DNA of 13,286 bases, taken from assembly GCA_963578625.1 (NCBI GenBank), contig CAUZEO010000128.1, positions 1 to 13,286 on the forward strand, given 5' to 3'. Position 1 is the first letter of the stretch, and every line of letters begins with the position of its first letter. Positions 5,924 through 13,286 of the stretch are shown one piece after another. A program made the translations under genes and the position numbers. This DNA comes from CAUZEO01 sp963578625 (GTDB taxonomy: Bacteria > Verrucomicrobiota > Kiritimatiellia > SLOV01). The notes beneath the pieces are model-generated. The model did no database searches, was not told where the DNA came from, and was given only the letters and a program-made list of their open reading frames with translations.

Positions 5924-8900
5924 TCAACGCGCATACTTAATCTGCCCTTCCGCAAACCATTCCGACGGATCCGCATAGGGACGCTGCTTTCCGCCCCAAC
6001 GAAGGCTCATAACATGATCCGTTCCCTCCGCGTTGCCGAAGTCCAGGTGGAGATCCAGGTGCAACTTGTCGTTGGGTACCGGGTAATACTCTCCCAATGA
6101 CTTCCAGGCGATCCTGCCCGTCAATGACCAGGATTGCTCTCCGGTTCGTTGGACCTGGTATTCAGCATCTTCCAGGAAAGCGGTGCCACGGACGGAATAG
6201 GGCCTCATGGCTTGCCCCTCCGGTGATCCACTGACGGGGAAAAAGAGATGGTGGTCTCCTTCCCCATATTCCCTTCGCTTTCGGTCCACCGCGGGATCCG
6301 TGTTGATGTAGAGACTTAGATTATCGGATTTCCAAGCCGAATCAATGTCCTCGGGATAGTAGGTATTCATCGCCGGCGAATCATCTCCCCTGCACTCCAC
6401 ACCAAGGTAGAGATACTTTTCATCATACCGGAGCATCCAGCGAATCTTTATCGCCCCATCCGAGGTCCCGAATTCGACCGGCGTGGTCAACTCCGTCCAC
6501 GTTTTGAGGCTGCCGTCGACAACCGGCGGCCGCAGAACAGACGTGATCCCGATATACTTCTGCAACGCCACAACCTTTCGCGGCATCTCCCTCGCCACCG
6601 CAACAACACCATCCAAGTCCTGCGCGGACACCTCGAATCGAACGGAAGTCCGTTTCACATCCTTCAAACCCTCCACTTCATACACCCGGATATGCTCCCC
6701 GCCTTCCAGGCTCTGGCCCACCACGTACACCCCGCCATTGCCCGGATGATCGAATGTGCGGACATGCCCCAGTTCATGCGACGTGATGCAGTACGGGTCG
6801 GTCTCCTGCTTCGCTCCTTCACGCGTGCCGTGAAACATCCGGGTCACGAACAACCCGTCGTCGCTGAAGACGTTCAGGTACCCGTCCATGTCGGCGACAA
6901 ATACGAACCCCGACGCCCAGTCCAGGCTCGTCATGTAGGAAAATGTCCCCGGTTGCAGGATCATTCCCGCTGCTTTTGCCCCGGCCTGCCAGATCCTCTC
7001 TCCTTCGGGCGAGAACCGGTTCACATTCTGCCGGCCGATTCTCTTGGACCAGAACGAGGGCCCCACGAAAGGTCCGGTGCTGTCGATATCCCGGGTGCCA
7101 TAGTAGCGATTTTCATCGGGATCCACCCCCACCCCGCCGATGCCGTCGCGGCTCAACGCCTCGCCGGTGTCCGACAATTCGAAGGCCTTCACATGGTCCC
7201 AACTGTACCGGGGAATGTCGTCCTCCACGCCTTGCAGAGAAAAAGCCATGTTGCCGAAGTAAACGGTCCCATCCGCGGTGATATTTGCGTCCACGCTGTC
7301 CCAACGAAGCCCTTGCTCCGCGGCTTCCTCGTCCGAGAGGACCGACACCTCGTCTTCCGTCGCGAGGGTATCGTGATTCAGGTCATGCCAGATGGTCCAC
7401 GTCGGCGCAGTACTCAGCATGTAGTCGGCCCGGGTTCCATCCGTCTTGTTGAACGAGACCCGCGGCCCGAATCGCACCACCGGGTAGAGATCGTCGCCCT
7501 TGATCCGAAAGATTCGAAGGCCCTTGTGAAAGATGTAGAGATACCGGTTTCCATTCAGGGTCAGAGCCCCGCCGCCTCGTGAAGGATAGCCGTAAAAGGA
7601 GTACCCATCGTCAAACTTGTGTGCGTACCAGACCTTGGTCCAGTTCCACTCTCCCGTTTCGTAATCCAGGTGATACTCCTTGATAGTGGGGAACGTGGGC
7701 CCTTCGAAGCCGTAAATCCACTGGGGATCGGTCTGATCATGGGTGCCCAGGTAACAGTAGAAGGCCTGCAAATCCCACAGGGGCTTCCACTCACTGGAGA
7801 TTTTCTGAACCCGGTTCAACGCCATTTCCGACAGGATGACGTTCCCGTCCCCATCCACGGCGATGCCGCGGGGAATGCCAAGCTTGTCGGATCTGACAGT
7901 TCCATGAAACGGATCCGAACTCCCGAAGGTCTTGAGCAATTGGCCTCCGGGATCGAAAACCTTCACCTGATTGGGAATGCCGAGATCCACCACATACAAG
8001 TTTCCCTTCGGTCCGACCGCCAGGGCGCCGGGCCGCTCCACCCCCTGGCTGACGACTTCGCGGACGACTTTCCCATCGGGGTTGATTGCGAGAATCTTCT
8101 TCCCGCTGACGACGTACACCTCGTCACCGTTGTGAACCGCGATGCCGTTGGGCTCGGCAATACTCTCCCATTTTTCTATCAATTCCCCGGTGGTCGTGTC
8201 GTGGACACGGATCAGGTTGTAGTGATAGTCGGAGATGAGCAACCGCCCCTTCCAGACCGCCGCTCCGCGCATGCGTTCGCATTCGTAGAACTGGAAGGGA
8301 TGACGCATGATCCCACGCCAGGCGTGAGTCCGCGGATCGTTGCTTCCGTCGGGCAACTTGCAGTCGAGCGCCTCCTGCTGGAGTTCCAGGACGCGCGCAT
8401 CGCGTTGCTCGGGAATCCGCCAGGAATCGCGCACCTCGTGATACCGGGGAGGATCGTCGAAACGAATCACCAGGTCCTTGCCCTGGAAGTGATTGAATTT
8501 CATATCCGACTTCCGGATCCGGTACATCGCCTCGTCTCCGATGGCGTAAATCGAATCCTCGTCCTGCGCCAGGGCCGAGATCACCTCCGCCGCTGAGACA
8601 TTCACGGCCGCATTCAGTTCCTTGCCATCGGGCGATATTTTTTGAACGCACCGGCCGTGCCCGCCGCCCGAGGAATAAATGAAACCTTCATCATCCACGA
8701 TGACATCGAAAAGGTTGAGCGCCTCCACGTTGCCGAGATCCCCGGGAACCCATGGCTGCCGGCCATTCCCGACGGTGGCGATGTAGCGCGGTCGAACGGA
8801 AGCCCCCTGGAGGGATCGGTACTCGTAAGCTCCTGCCGCAACAGGATTCCCAGCATCATCCAGCAGGTCCCACGAAATTTGTAACTCCCCTTCTTCCTTC

Positions 8901-9058
8901 TCCTCCCCGCTGAACAGCGTCCGCACCAGTTTCCCGCTTTCATCATAAACGCCCACACTGGCGGGACCCTCTTCGGGAAGAGAAGCACTGATAGTGAATG
9001 CGGTTGACGCAACCGGGAGAAGGAACAAGGCCAAAAGTGAGTACCTGAAAATGAGCAT
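5924..9058 (-). CDS. Secreted FlgD-Ig, NHL propeller and CBM9-like protein
   Basis: The protein has 1044 residues. I start it at MLIFRYSLLALFLLPVASTAF, a good signal peptide, because GGAGG lies 6 bases before this ATG; the frame stays open 29 codons further, but that extension would bury the signal. Residues about 22-82 resemble a FlgD-type Ig domain (VGVYDESGKLVRTL, WDLLDDAGNPVAAGAY). From about 105 to 800 it is propeller-like with NHL-type strands (PNGIAVHNGDEVYVV, PGALAVGPKGNLYVVD, PRGIAVDGDGNVILS). Residues about 840-1040 look like a CBM9/DOMON-like sandwich (VDGSLKTW, YLYLGVECRGDD, DNLSLYINTD). This suggests an extracellular binding or scaffold protein acting on carbohydrate. No catalytic motif is convincing. 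It is divergent from the hydrolase gene and 594 bases from the next gene, so probably a separate transcript. Confidence 0.85.
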   Translation of the reverse strand: MLIFRYSLLALFLLPVASTAFTISASLPEEGPASVGVYDESGKLVRTLFSGEEKEEGELQISWDLLDDAGNPVAAGAYEYRSLQGASVRPRYIATVGNGRQPWVPGDLGNVEALNLFDVIVDDEGFIYSSGGGHGRCVQKISPDGKELNAAVNVSAAEVISALAQDEDSIYAIGDEAMYRIRKSDMKFNHFQGKDLVIRFDDPPRYHEVRDSWRIPEQRDARVLELQQEALDCKLPDGSNDPRTHAWRGIMRHPFQFYECERMRGAAVWKGRLLISDYHYNLIRVHDTTTGELIEKWESIAEPNGIAVHNGDEVYVVSGKKILAINPDGKVVREVVSQGVERPGALAVGPKGNLYVVDLGIPNQVKVFDPGGQLLKTFGSSDPFHGTVRSDKLGIPRGIAVDGDGNVILSEMALNRVQKISSEWKPLWDLQAFYCYLGTHDQTDPQWIYGFEGPTFPTIKEYHLDYETGEWNWTKVWYAHKFDDGYSFYGYPSRGGGALTLNGNRYLYIFHKGLRIFRIKGDDLYPVVRFGPRVSFNKTDGTRADYMLSTAPTWTIWHDLNHDTLATEDEVSVLSDEEAAEQGLRWDSVDANITADGTVYFGNMAFSLQGVEDDIPRYSWDHVKAFELSDTGEALSRDGIGGVGVDPDENRYYGTRDIDSTGPFVGPSFWSKRIGRQNVNRFSPEGERIWQAGAKAAGMILQPGTFSYMTSLDWASGFVFVADMDGYLNVFSDDGLFVTRMFHGTREGAKQETDPYCITSHELGHVRTFDHPGNGGVYVVGQSLEGGEHIRVYEVEGLKDVKRTSVRFEVSAQDLDGVVAVAREMPRKVVALQKYIGITSVLRPPVVDGSLKTWTELTTPVEFGTSDGAIKIRWMLRYDEKYLYLGVECRGDDSPAMNTYYPEDIDSAWKSDNLSLYINTDPAVDRKRREYGEGDHHLFFPVSGSPEGQAMRPYSVRGTAFLEDAEYQVQRTGEQSWSLTGRIAWKSLGEYYPVPNDKLHLDLHLDFGNAEGTDHVMSLRWGGKQRPYADPSEWFAEGQIKYAR

Positions 9059-9064
9059 CGGCGA

Positions 9065-9069
9065 CCTCC
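9065..9069 (-). promoter_or_regulatory. Shine-Dalgarno site deciding the start of the NHL/CBM9 gene
   Basis: On the minus strand GGAGG is followed by a 6-base spacer and the ATG at 9058. It is the clearest ribosome site in the window and favours this start over the in-frame codons at 9085 and 9145. Confidence 0.75.
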
Positions 9070-9140
9070 GTTTCACATAATACATACCATGTGGACGTGG
9101 TTCCAGCAAGAGGCACGGGTCGAAGCTTGATGTCCTGTCA

Positions 9141-9173
9141 TACAAATGATTTGGTATTTAACCAAAACTTGTA
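9141..9173. promoter_or_regulatory. Operator-like nested inverted repeat in the divergent promoter region
   Basis: An inner pair TTTGGT (9150-9155) / ACCAAA (9161-9166), separated by ATTTA, lies inside an outer pair TACAA (9141-9145) / TTGTA (9169-9173) that is off-centre by one base. It sits between the divergent NHL/CBM9 and hydrolase genes, ending two bases before the chosen hydrolase start. This is typical placement for a repressor site or a translation-blocking hairpin. No regulator gene is present in the window. Confidence 0.4.
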
Positions 9174-9175
9174 CG

Positions 9176-10090
9176 ATGAACCAAACGACCCCCAACACCA
9201 GAACCGAACAAACCATCCTGGTAGGCCGCGGCAAAGCCGCGCTCCAACTCCCGGTCTGGTTCCAAGGCGGATCTGCCGTCCACCCCATGCTCGCGATCAC
9301 CTCCATGGTCCACGGCGATGAATACGAGGCACTGGCCGCGGTTCTGGAATTCTGGAAATCCATTGAGCGGCGAAAATTGAACGGATCGGTCCTGATTCTC
9401 CCCGTTTGCAATCCCCTCGCCGCCGAAGCCGCCACCCGGTCTACGCCCGAACGATTCGATGGAAAGAATCTGGCCCGTGTCTTCCCGGGTTCTGCCCGCG
9501 GAACCATCACCCCCCAGATCGCCCGGCGAATTTGGGAGATCACCGAGGAAGCCGACGTGCTGGTGGATCTCCATTCGGGCGGGACCGGCTACAACTACGC
9601 GCCTCTCGCCGGCTACTACCACTCCCGCGACAAGGAACTGGCCCGCTGCTTTCCCATTCAGTATCTCTGGAAAGTCCCGGCCAATCCCGGGGTACTCAGC
9701 TACGAATGGTCCCGCAAAGGAAAACGAGTCATCGGTTTCGAATACGGCGGCGAAGCCCGCCTGGATCCGGACGGCACCAAAGCCTATGTCCAAGGCCTCT
9801 GGCGACTCATGGATCACCTCGGCATCTGCAAATCCACGATCTCGAAATCAAAACAGATCAAGCAGATCGAACTCAAGGCGACGGCCTATCAGTTTGCTGA
9901 CAAGCCCGGCTGGTTATTCCCCTCGGTGACGATAGGCCGGACGGTGCGCCGAGGGCAACCGATTGGAGAATGGGTCGACGAGCATTTGAAGAGCTCTATT
10001 TTAAAAAGCCAATTTGCGGGAAAAGTCATCGGCCTGCGAACGCTGCCGCGAGTCGCAAAGGGAGACTACCTCACCGTAATTGGACGGTAG
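9176..10090 (+). CDS. Succinylglutamate desuccinylase/aspartoacylase family zinc hydrolase
   Basis: 304 residues from MNQTTPNTRT; the frame also allows an ATG at 9146 (314 residues). I prefer 9176 because the extra ten codons (MIWYLTKTCT) fall in an inverted repeat and do not look like family sequence; neither start has a clear Shine-Dalgarno. Numbering from 9146, the M14-like zinc site is visible: HGDE (His56, Glu59) and DLHSGG (His143). FDGKNLARVFPG (104-115) corresponds to the family's DGxxLNRxFPG substrate motif, and FEYGG (Glu199) is the likely catalytic glutamate. The C-terminal part (about 240-314) fits the beta-barrel found in AstE/AspA-like proteins (GWLFPSVTIGRTVRRGQPIG). It has no signal peptide, so it is cytosolic. 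Relatives hydrolyse N-acyl amino acids or related amides; the substrate cannot be read here. It stands alone on its strand. Confidence 0.88.
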   Translation: MNQTTPNTRTEQTILVGRGKAALQLPVWFQGGSAVHPMLAITSMVHGDEYEALAAVLEFWKSIERRKLNGSVLILPVCNPLAAEAATRSTPERFDGKNLARVFPGSARGTITPQIARRIWEITEEADVLVDLHSGGTGYNYAPLAGYYHSRDKELARCFPIQYLWKVPANPGVLSYEWSRKGKRVIGFEYGGEARLDPDGTKAYVQGLWRLMDHLGICKSTISKSKQIKQIELKATAYQFADKPGWLFPSVTIGRTVRRGQPIGEWVDEHLKSSILKSQFAGKVIGLRTLPRVAKGDYLTVIGR

Positions 10091-10128
10091 ACGTTGTCAA
10101 TGCAAAGCGCCAAGGGCGCGGCCTCCCA

Positions 10129-10156
10129 GTAGCGCGGAATTGATTCCGCAGTGAGC
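10129..10156 (+). repeat. GCGGAAT hairpin repeat, copy 3
   Basis: It begins GTAGCGCGGAATTGATTCCG and ends CAGTGAGC, differing from the inverted copy at 1135-1162 at only two positions, both in the central part of the unit. The palindrome GCGGAAT-TG-ATTCCGC is kept. It lies 38 bases after the hydrolase stop codon. Confidence 0.7.
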
Positions 10157-10197
10157 AAAACAGGAAACGTTTGCCGCCATCGACTCCGCAGGATGAG

Positions 10198-10378
10198 CCC
10201 ACGGAGTTATCAAAAATCCTCTCCGTGTACTCCGTGATAAATTTCTTTGGGTCGCGGCACTCAAGTTCTATGTTTTTCGTGGTTCAATTTCTTCGATTGG
10301 GTCTCGATGTTCCGGGTGGTTTTTCTCTGTTGAGCATGTGCGTCTCCGATCGGAAGTCTCGGCGACTTCCGCTACATC
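10198..10378 (+). repeat. Composite dispersed repeat, copy 2
   Basis: It has the same module order as the reverse complement of 293-504: CCCACGGAGTT with CTCCGTG units (10198-10236), AAATTTCT, TTCGTGGTTCA (about 10275-10286), TTGGG, then TGTGCGTC (10337-10344) and a perfect 8-bp hairpin CGGAAGTC-TCGGC-GACTTCCG (10351-10371). It lies immediately beyond the stop codon of the minus-strand PHP-like gene. The limits are approximate. Confidence 0.65.
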
Positions 10379-10389
10379 CGAAATCCCCT

Positions 10390-13286
10390 TCATTCGCTCA
10401 GCACAACATGCGCGCCGGACGGAATCGCATGCTGCTGCTTCCCAAAATCCAATCCCGGCAAATCCATGCCCACCTGAAACGTTGCGGTGACATCCTGATC
10501 CGTCGGATTATTCACCGCCACATGCCAAAGGTATCCGCCCTCCGGCCCGGACCGCGGCATCGCCTCGATGAAAAGATCCTGCTCATTGCACACCACGGGA
10601 TGCCCGATCATTACGTGGGTCCGTTCGGACTGATCCGGAAACAACGCGGCATAGACCCGCCCGTCAAAATCGAAACCCAGCGAGGTGTAGACTTCACTCC
10701 CGTCCGAATAATACCCCGTGCTGTGCCCCTTGATCTGGAAATACCCCGCCGACCAGCGAGGATTCAATCCGCTCACCCGCACTGGAATCGTGATCCCGAT
10801 CTCCTCTTCCGGCCGCGGAACTTTCAATTCAACCGGGTCCAGGGGACTCTTCGTGACGATCTCAAAGAATCCAAGCGACTCCTCCCTCGTCCCTTGCACG
10901 ATCTCCATCCCATCCGGAGTTTCCAAGTACGCGAGAAGCCGCTGGAATCGATCCGGTCCGCTCTGCGTGATTCCCACCGCCTCATTTACGGAAAAAAGCT
11001 CGTGGTAATAGGTATCCCCGGCCTGTACAGGGCGTCCCTCGATATCCGCGTATAGTACCGCCTTCCATTGATTGTTTTCCGGGTACACTTTCAAAATAAA
11101 AGGTTCACCACGATTGATGAACAACACATTGTTAAAGGACTGTCCGGCAAAGAACCCGAACCACTGGCCTTTTGCGATCCGCTCGGTGGCCACCGCATTC
11201 TCGCCTTCACCCGTCAAATTGAGCTCCCGGTATCCGTCCCCCTCCCCCACGATGAGCGCAACAGGCCGAGGTGAATACCGATCGGTGAAGATCAGGGACA
11301 ATGAGCCGACGACCTGGTCCTGCAGGAACGTTATCAGGCATGAGTAGTTGGCCACTACGGCGCCCGACCGGTCGCAGATCGCGGCCCACCCCGTGGCACG
11401 GACGCCGGTCGAAGGGCGGTTGAATTCCATGTAGCGGCGGACCCCGTGCATCAGCTTCGCTGGGTACTTCGGCCCGAACGCATGCCAGGGATTGTGCACC
11501 GGGAGTTTTTCATCGTAGACCTCAAGGAGTTCGGAACGCACCACGATGGCCTGCTCATCACTGAACTCCATGATCGGCGTATTCCGAAACACGGATCCAC
11601 CCTCTGCACCAAGATCGCTGTGCAGGTATGGATGCGTATTGTTGAAACGAAGGACCGGTCGAAATCCTTGCGGTCCCCCGTCCCAGGTGTGCCCGCCGAG
11701 CAAGATGGGAAAGCGATGCGCGTTGAATAACCCGGTGCCGCGGGCCAGGTTGAACCGACCGCAGTCATTCACATGGTCGCCGCAGTAGACACACGGTAGG
11801 GCGCCCGCTTTCCAGGAAATGCGCGGATAGCCCATGGCTTTCCCCCCTTCCACATCTTCCGCAATCAACATCAGGTACTGCTGAATATTGCCGGGCAGGT
11901 GCAACTGTTGCTTGAAGGACCTGGCTCCGCCGGGAAGATACCTCCGAAACAGCCGGCGGCCATTCATCACCCGAATCTCCTTCAGTCCCACGTCGGACGT
12001 AACATGAAGATCGGAAACCATGAGATCCCGGTCGGCTACGAATGGTTCGCTGCCGTAGGTGTGGGACCGGTAGTGTTGCGGCCAGGCGCGAATGACCGGA
12101 CCGGACGACGGAAAAACATTCATCGCTTCGTACTGGTTGTTCCAACGCAGCGCGTCCTTCGCAAGGGTCCCGAGAGACCTCGCCTGCGCGTAGGTCAGGG
12201 CATGACCGGAACTCACCTCGTCCTGCAACGCCGCCGGAGAGCGCACCAGGTTCACGGACATCGGCAGCGGCGGCAGAGTCCCTTCCACATTGTCGACGTA
12301 CTCTTCTGTCCGGTCTTCCAGCAGCTTTCCGTCCTGGTAGGTTATGAGCGCCACCGCGGAGCAGTCTTTCAGGTCGATGGGCTGCATGGCCTCCGGGTTT
12401 TCCATGTGGTAGAACCCGATCATATTCTTTCCGTACCGGTCGTGCTCCGCCAGTATCCAGTGGACGATCGAGGCGTCGTGATAATACTCGCCCTTCTCGT
12501 TCACGGTCTGCAGGGTGAACCAGGTCTTCTCCGGCCCTGTCAGGAGATGCGGTGGCGGCCAGGGCAAATCGTGGCCGGTGAAAAACATGTGGTCGCCAAT
12601 ATTCGTGTCGATGCGATAGCCGGGCAGCAGCCGTAGATCCTCGTCGCTGTGCTGCTTACATTCCTCTCCCAATTCCCGAAGCTTCTCCGGCGTCAGGTTC
12701 GCGAATACTTCCAGGAAGATCAGGAAATCCAGACCGGCGGCTTTCGCGGCCGCGGCATACTCTTCCACCATCCCCTCGCCACCGGAATATACGGTCTGAG
12801 CTCCGATCAATCCTTTGAAAACCTGGGTTCCCTTGGGCCCGTGGAGTTCCAACTCTTCCTTGGACCAGAATTTCGTTTCGAAATCCTTTCGGACCACGGG
12901 ATCGAGGTTGGGCGCATCAAACCGGCTGGGATCGGCGCGGTAGCCCCCCACACTCCCCGATTTCAAGCTGGGCTGGGCAAGCCACTCGAATGCATTGTGA
13001 AGTAGACGCTCAAAGTCCGATGGGATTCCGTTCAACCCCTTGCTGAGTACCCTGCGATTGTATAGCCAGTACGTGCCCTGGATGAGAGAGAATTGCGGCA
13101 TCTGGGCGCAGAGGAGAATTCGGCCGTTCCTGTACGAGCGAATAGCGATCAGGTCCGGTTCTTTCACTCCGCCCGGCCGAATGTATGGATCCTGGTGGTA
13201 TGAACTCTGGATGAAGTCATTGGTCTCGGACGGCTCGGTGTAGGAAGTGGCCGGACCCTTCACCACCACCTGCCAGTCTTCGCTCA
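10390..13286 (-). CDS. Large protein with degenerate PHP-like domain, 5' end cut by window edge
   Basis: At least 964 residues; the frame is open to the right edge, where the last bases (TG, then codons for SEDWQ) could be the end of a start codon or internal. Numbering from the GTG at 13269: residues about 1-100 (IAIRSYRNGRILLCAQMPQF, DFERLLHNAFEWLA) resemble the end of a glutamine-amidotransferase-like/ThuA-type domain. Residues about 150-230 resemble a PHP domain, but where HTxYS and DH metal ligands are expected it has AQTVYSGG and FLEVF. It keeps LLPGYRIDTNIGDH, with one His (227). Residues about 385-475 (SSGPVIRAW, GLKEIRVMNGRRLFRRY) match the region after PHP in large PHP proteins, and the rest is beta-rich. 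Function is unknown; phosphoesterase activity is doubtful. It is convergent with the hydrolase gene. Confidence 0.75.
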   Translation of the reverse strand, partial: SEDWQVVVKGPATSYTEPSETNDFIQSSYHQDPYIRPGGVKEPDLIAIRSYRNGRILLCAQMPQFSLIQGTYWLYNRRVLSKGLNGIPSDFERLLHNAFEWLAQPSLKSGSVGGYRADPSRFDAPNLDPVVRKDFETKFWSKEELELHGPKGTQVFKGLIGAQTVYSGGEGMVEEYAAAAKAAGLDFLIFLEVFANLTPEKLRELGEECKQHSDEDLRLLPGYRIDTNIGDHMFFTGHDLPWPPPHLLTGPEKTWFTLQTVNEKGEYYHDASIVHWILAEHDRYGKNMIGFYHMENPEAMQPIDLKDCSAVALITYQDGKLLEDRTEEYVDNVEGTLPPLPMSVNLVRSPAALQDEVSSGHALTYAQARSLGTLAKDALRWNNQYEAMNVFPSSGPVIRAWPQHYRSHTYGSEPFVADRDLMVSDLHVTSDVGLKEIRVMNGRRLFRRYLPGGARSFKQQLHLPGNIQQYLMLIAEDVEGGKAMGYPRISWKAGALPCVYCGDHVNDCGRFNLARGTGLFNAHRFPILLGGHTWDGGPQGFRPVLRFNNTHPYLHSDLGAEGGSVFRNTPIMEFSDEQAIVVRSELLEVYDEKLPVHNPWHAFGPKYPAKLMHGVRRYMEFNRPSTGVRATGWAAICDRSGAVVANYSCLITFLQDQVVGSLSLIFTDRYSPRPVALIVGEGDGYRELNLTGEGENAVATERIAKGQWFGFFAGQSFNNVLFINRGEPFILKVYPENNQWKAVLYADIEGRPVQAGDTYYHELFSVNEAVGITQSGPDRFQRLLAYLETPDGMEIVQGTREESLGFFEIVTKSPLDPVELKVPRPEEEIGITIPVRVSGLNPRWSAGYFQIKGHSTGYYSDGSEVYTSLGFDFDGRVYAALFPDQSERTHVMIGHPVVCNEQDLFIEAMPRSGPEGGYLWHVAVNNPTDQDVTATFQVGMDLPGLDFGKQQHAIPSGAHVVLSE

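Larger units (their letters stand above)
10091..10389. other. Convergent spacer made mostly of repeats
   Basis: 299 bases between the convergent 3' ends of the hydrolase and the PHP-like gene. It holds one GCGGAAT hairpin (10129-10156) and one composite repeat (10198-10378). No U-tract terminator serves either gene. The 294-codon plus-strand frame from 10171 reads through the repeats and then antisense to the PHP-like gene, and is rejected. Confidence 0.7.

Noticed and set aside
5602..5976. 124-codon minus-strand frame
   Set aside because: It overlaps the end of the NHL/CBM9 gene and crosses three inverted repeats, including the perfect palindrome; no domain or signal seen.
6740..6790. HELGH (HExxH-type) motif at residues 761-765 of the NHL/CBM9 protein, as a zinc-peptidase signature
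   Set aside because: It sits in a propeller-like strand-turn context (SHELGHVRTFDHPGNGGVYVVG) with no nearby third ligand or peptidase-like helix pattern; most likely coincidence.
6692..8596. Long plus-strand frames (296 and 325 codons) opposite the NHL/CBM9 gene, and similar ones opposite the DNRLRE genes (1893-2585, 4724-5317)
   Set aside because: These are antisense shadows in GC-rich coding DNA; the minus-strand frames have signal peptides and coherent domains throughout.
9146..9175. Earlier ATG giving ten extra residues to the hydrolase
   Set aside because: The extension overlaps an inverted repeat, lacks a ribosome site and does not look like family sequence. Not excluded, only less likely.
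11765..11800. CVYCGDHVNDC cysteine cluster in the large PHP-like protein, as a zinc finger or iron-sulfur site
   Set aside because: Three cysteines with irregular spacing and no fourth ligand in the usual place; it may bind metal but the sequence alone does not support a call.
1..13286. CRISPR array, transposase, integrase, toxin-antitoxin pair, tRNA or rRNA
   Set aside because: I looked for regular direct repeats, catalytic motifs and RNA-gene patterns on both strands and saw none; the repeats present are scattered inverted repeats, not a spaced array.

Overview
The window looks like chromosomal DNA of a Verrucomicrobiota or related Planctomycetota-Verrucomicrobiota-Chlamydiota bacterium. 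The pointers are a PEP-CTERM exosortase substrate at the left edge, large secreted proteins built from DNRLRE, FG-GAP/VCBS, NHL-propeller and CBM9-like domains, the C-terminal 'LExSxDLsxxWxxxG...YRL' module common in verrucomicrobial secreted proteins, and intergenic spaces filled with dispersed palindromic repeats. The lineage is inferred from these features; no rRNA or marker gene is present.

Layout. (1) 2-208, plus strand: C-terminal end of a PEP-CTERM protein, followed at once by a strong intrinsic terminator (238-272). (2) 273-1178: about 0.9 kb without a convincing gene, holding several inverted repeats. (3) 1179-5329, minus strand: two overlapping (ATGA) genes for secreted paralogues, each with two DNRLRE domains. 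The upstream and longer one also carries a seven-motif FG-GAP propeller and an ASPIC/UnbV-like C-terminus. (4) 5330-5923: about 0.6 kb non-coding, rich in inverted repeats including a perfect 24-bp palindrome. (5) 5924-9058, minus strand: a 1044-residue secreted protein with a FlgD-like Ig domain, an NHL-type propeller and a CBM9-like domain. (6) 9176-10090, plus strand and divergent from it: a cytosolic zinc hydrolase of the succinylglutamate desuccinylase/aspartoacylase (M14-like) family, with an operator-like inverted repeat just before its start. (7) 10091-10389: convergent spacer made almost entirely of repeats. (8) 10390-13286, minus strand: a very large protein running off the right edge, with a PHP-like region whose usual metal-binding histidines are mostly missing.

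How it fits together. The secreted proteins share carbohydrate-binding, adhesion and beta-propeller modules but have no recognisable catalytic domain, so they look like surface or matrix proteins that recognise polysaccharide or protein. The two DNRLRE proteins are probably translated from one mRNA. The hydrolase and the PHP-like protein may belong to the same catabolic neighbourhood, but nothing in the window proves this. No RNA gene, CRISPR array, transposase, integrase or known defence system was seen. The most distinctive non-coding feature is a composite repeat present twice, about 10 kb apart and in opposite orientation, each copy lying just beyond gene 3' ends.
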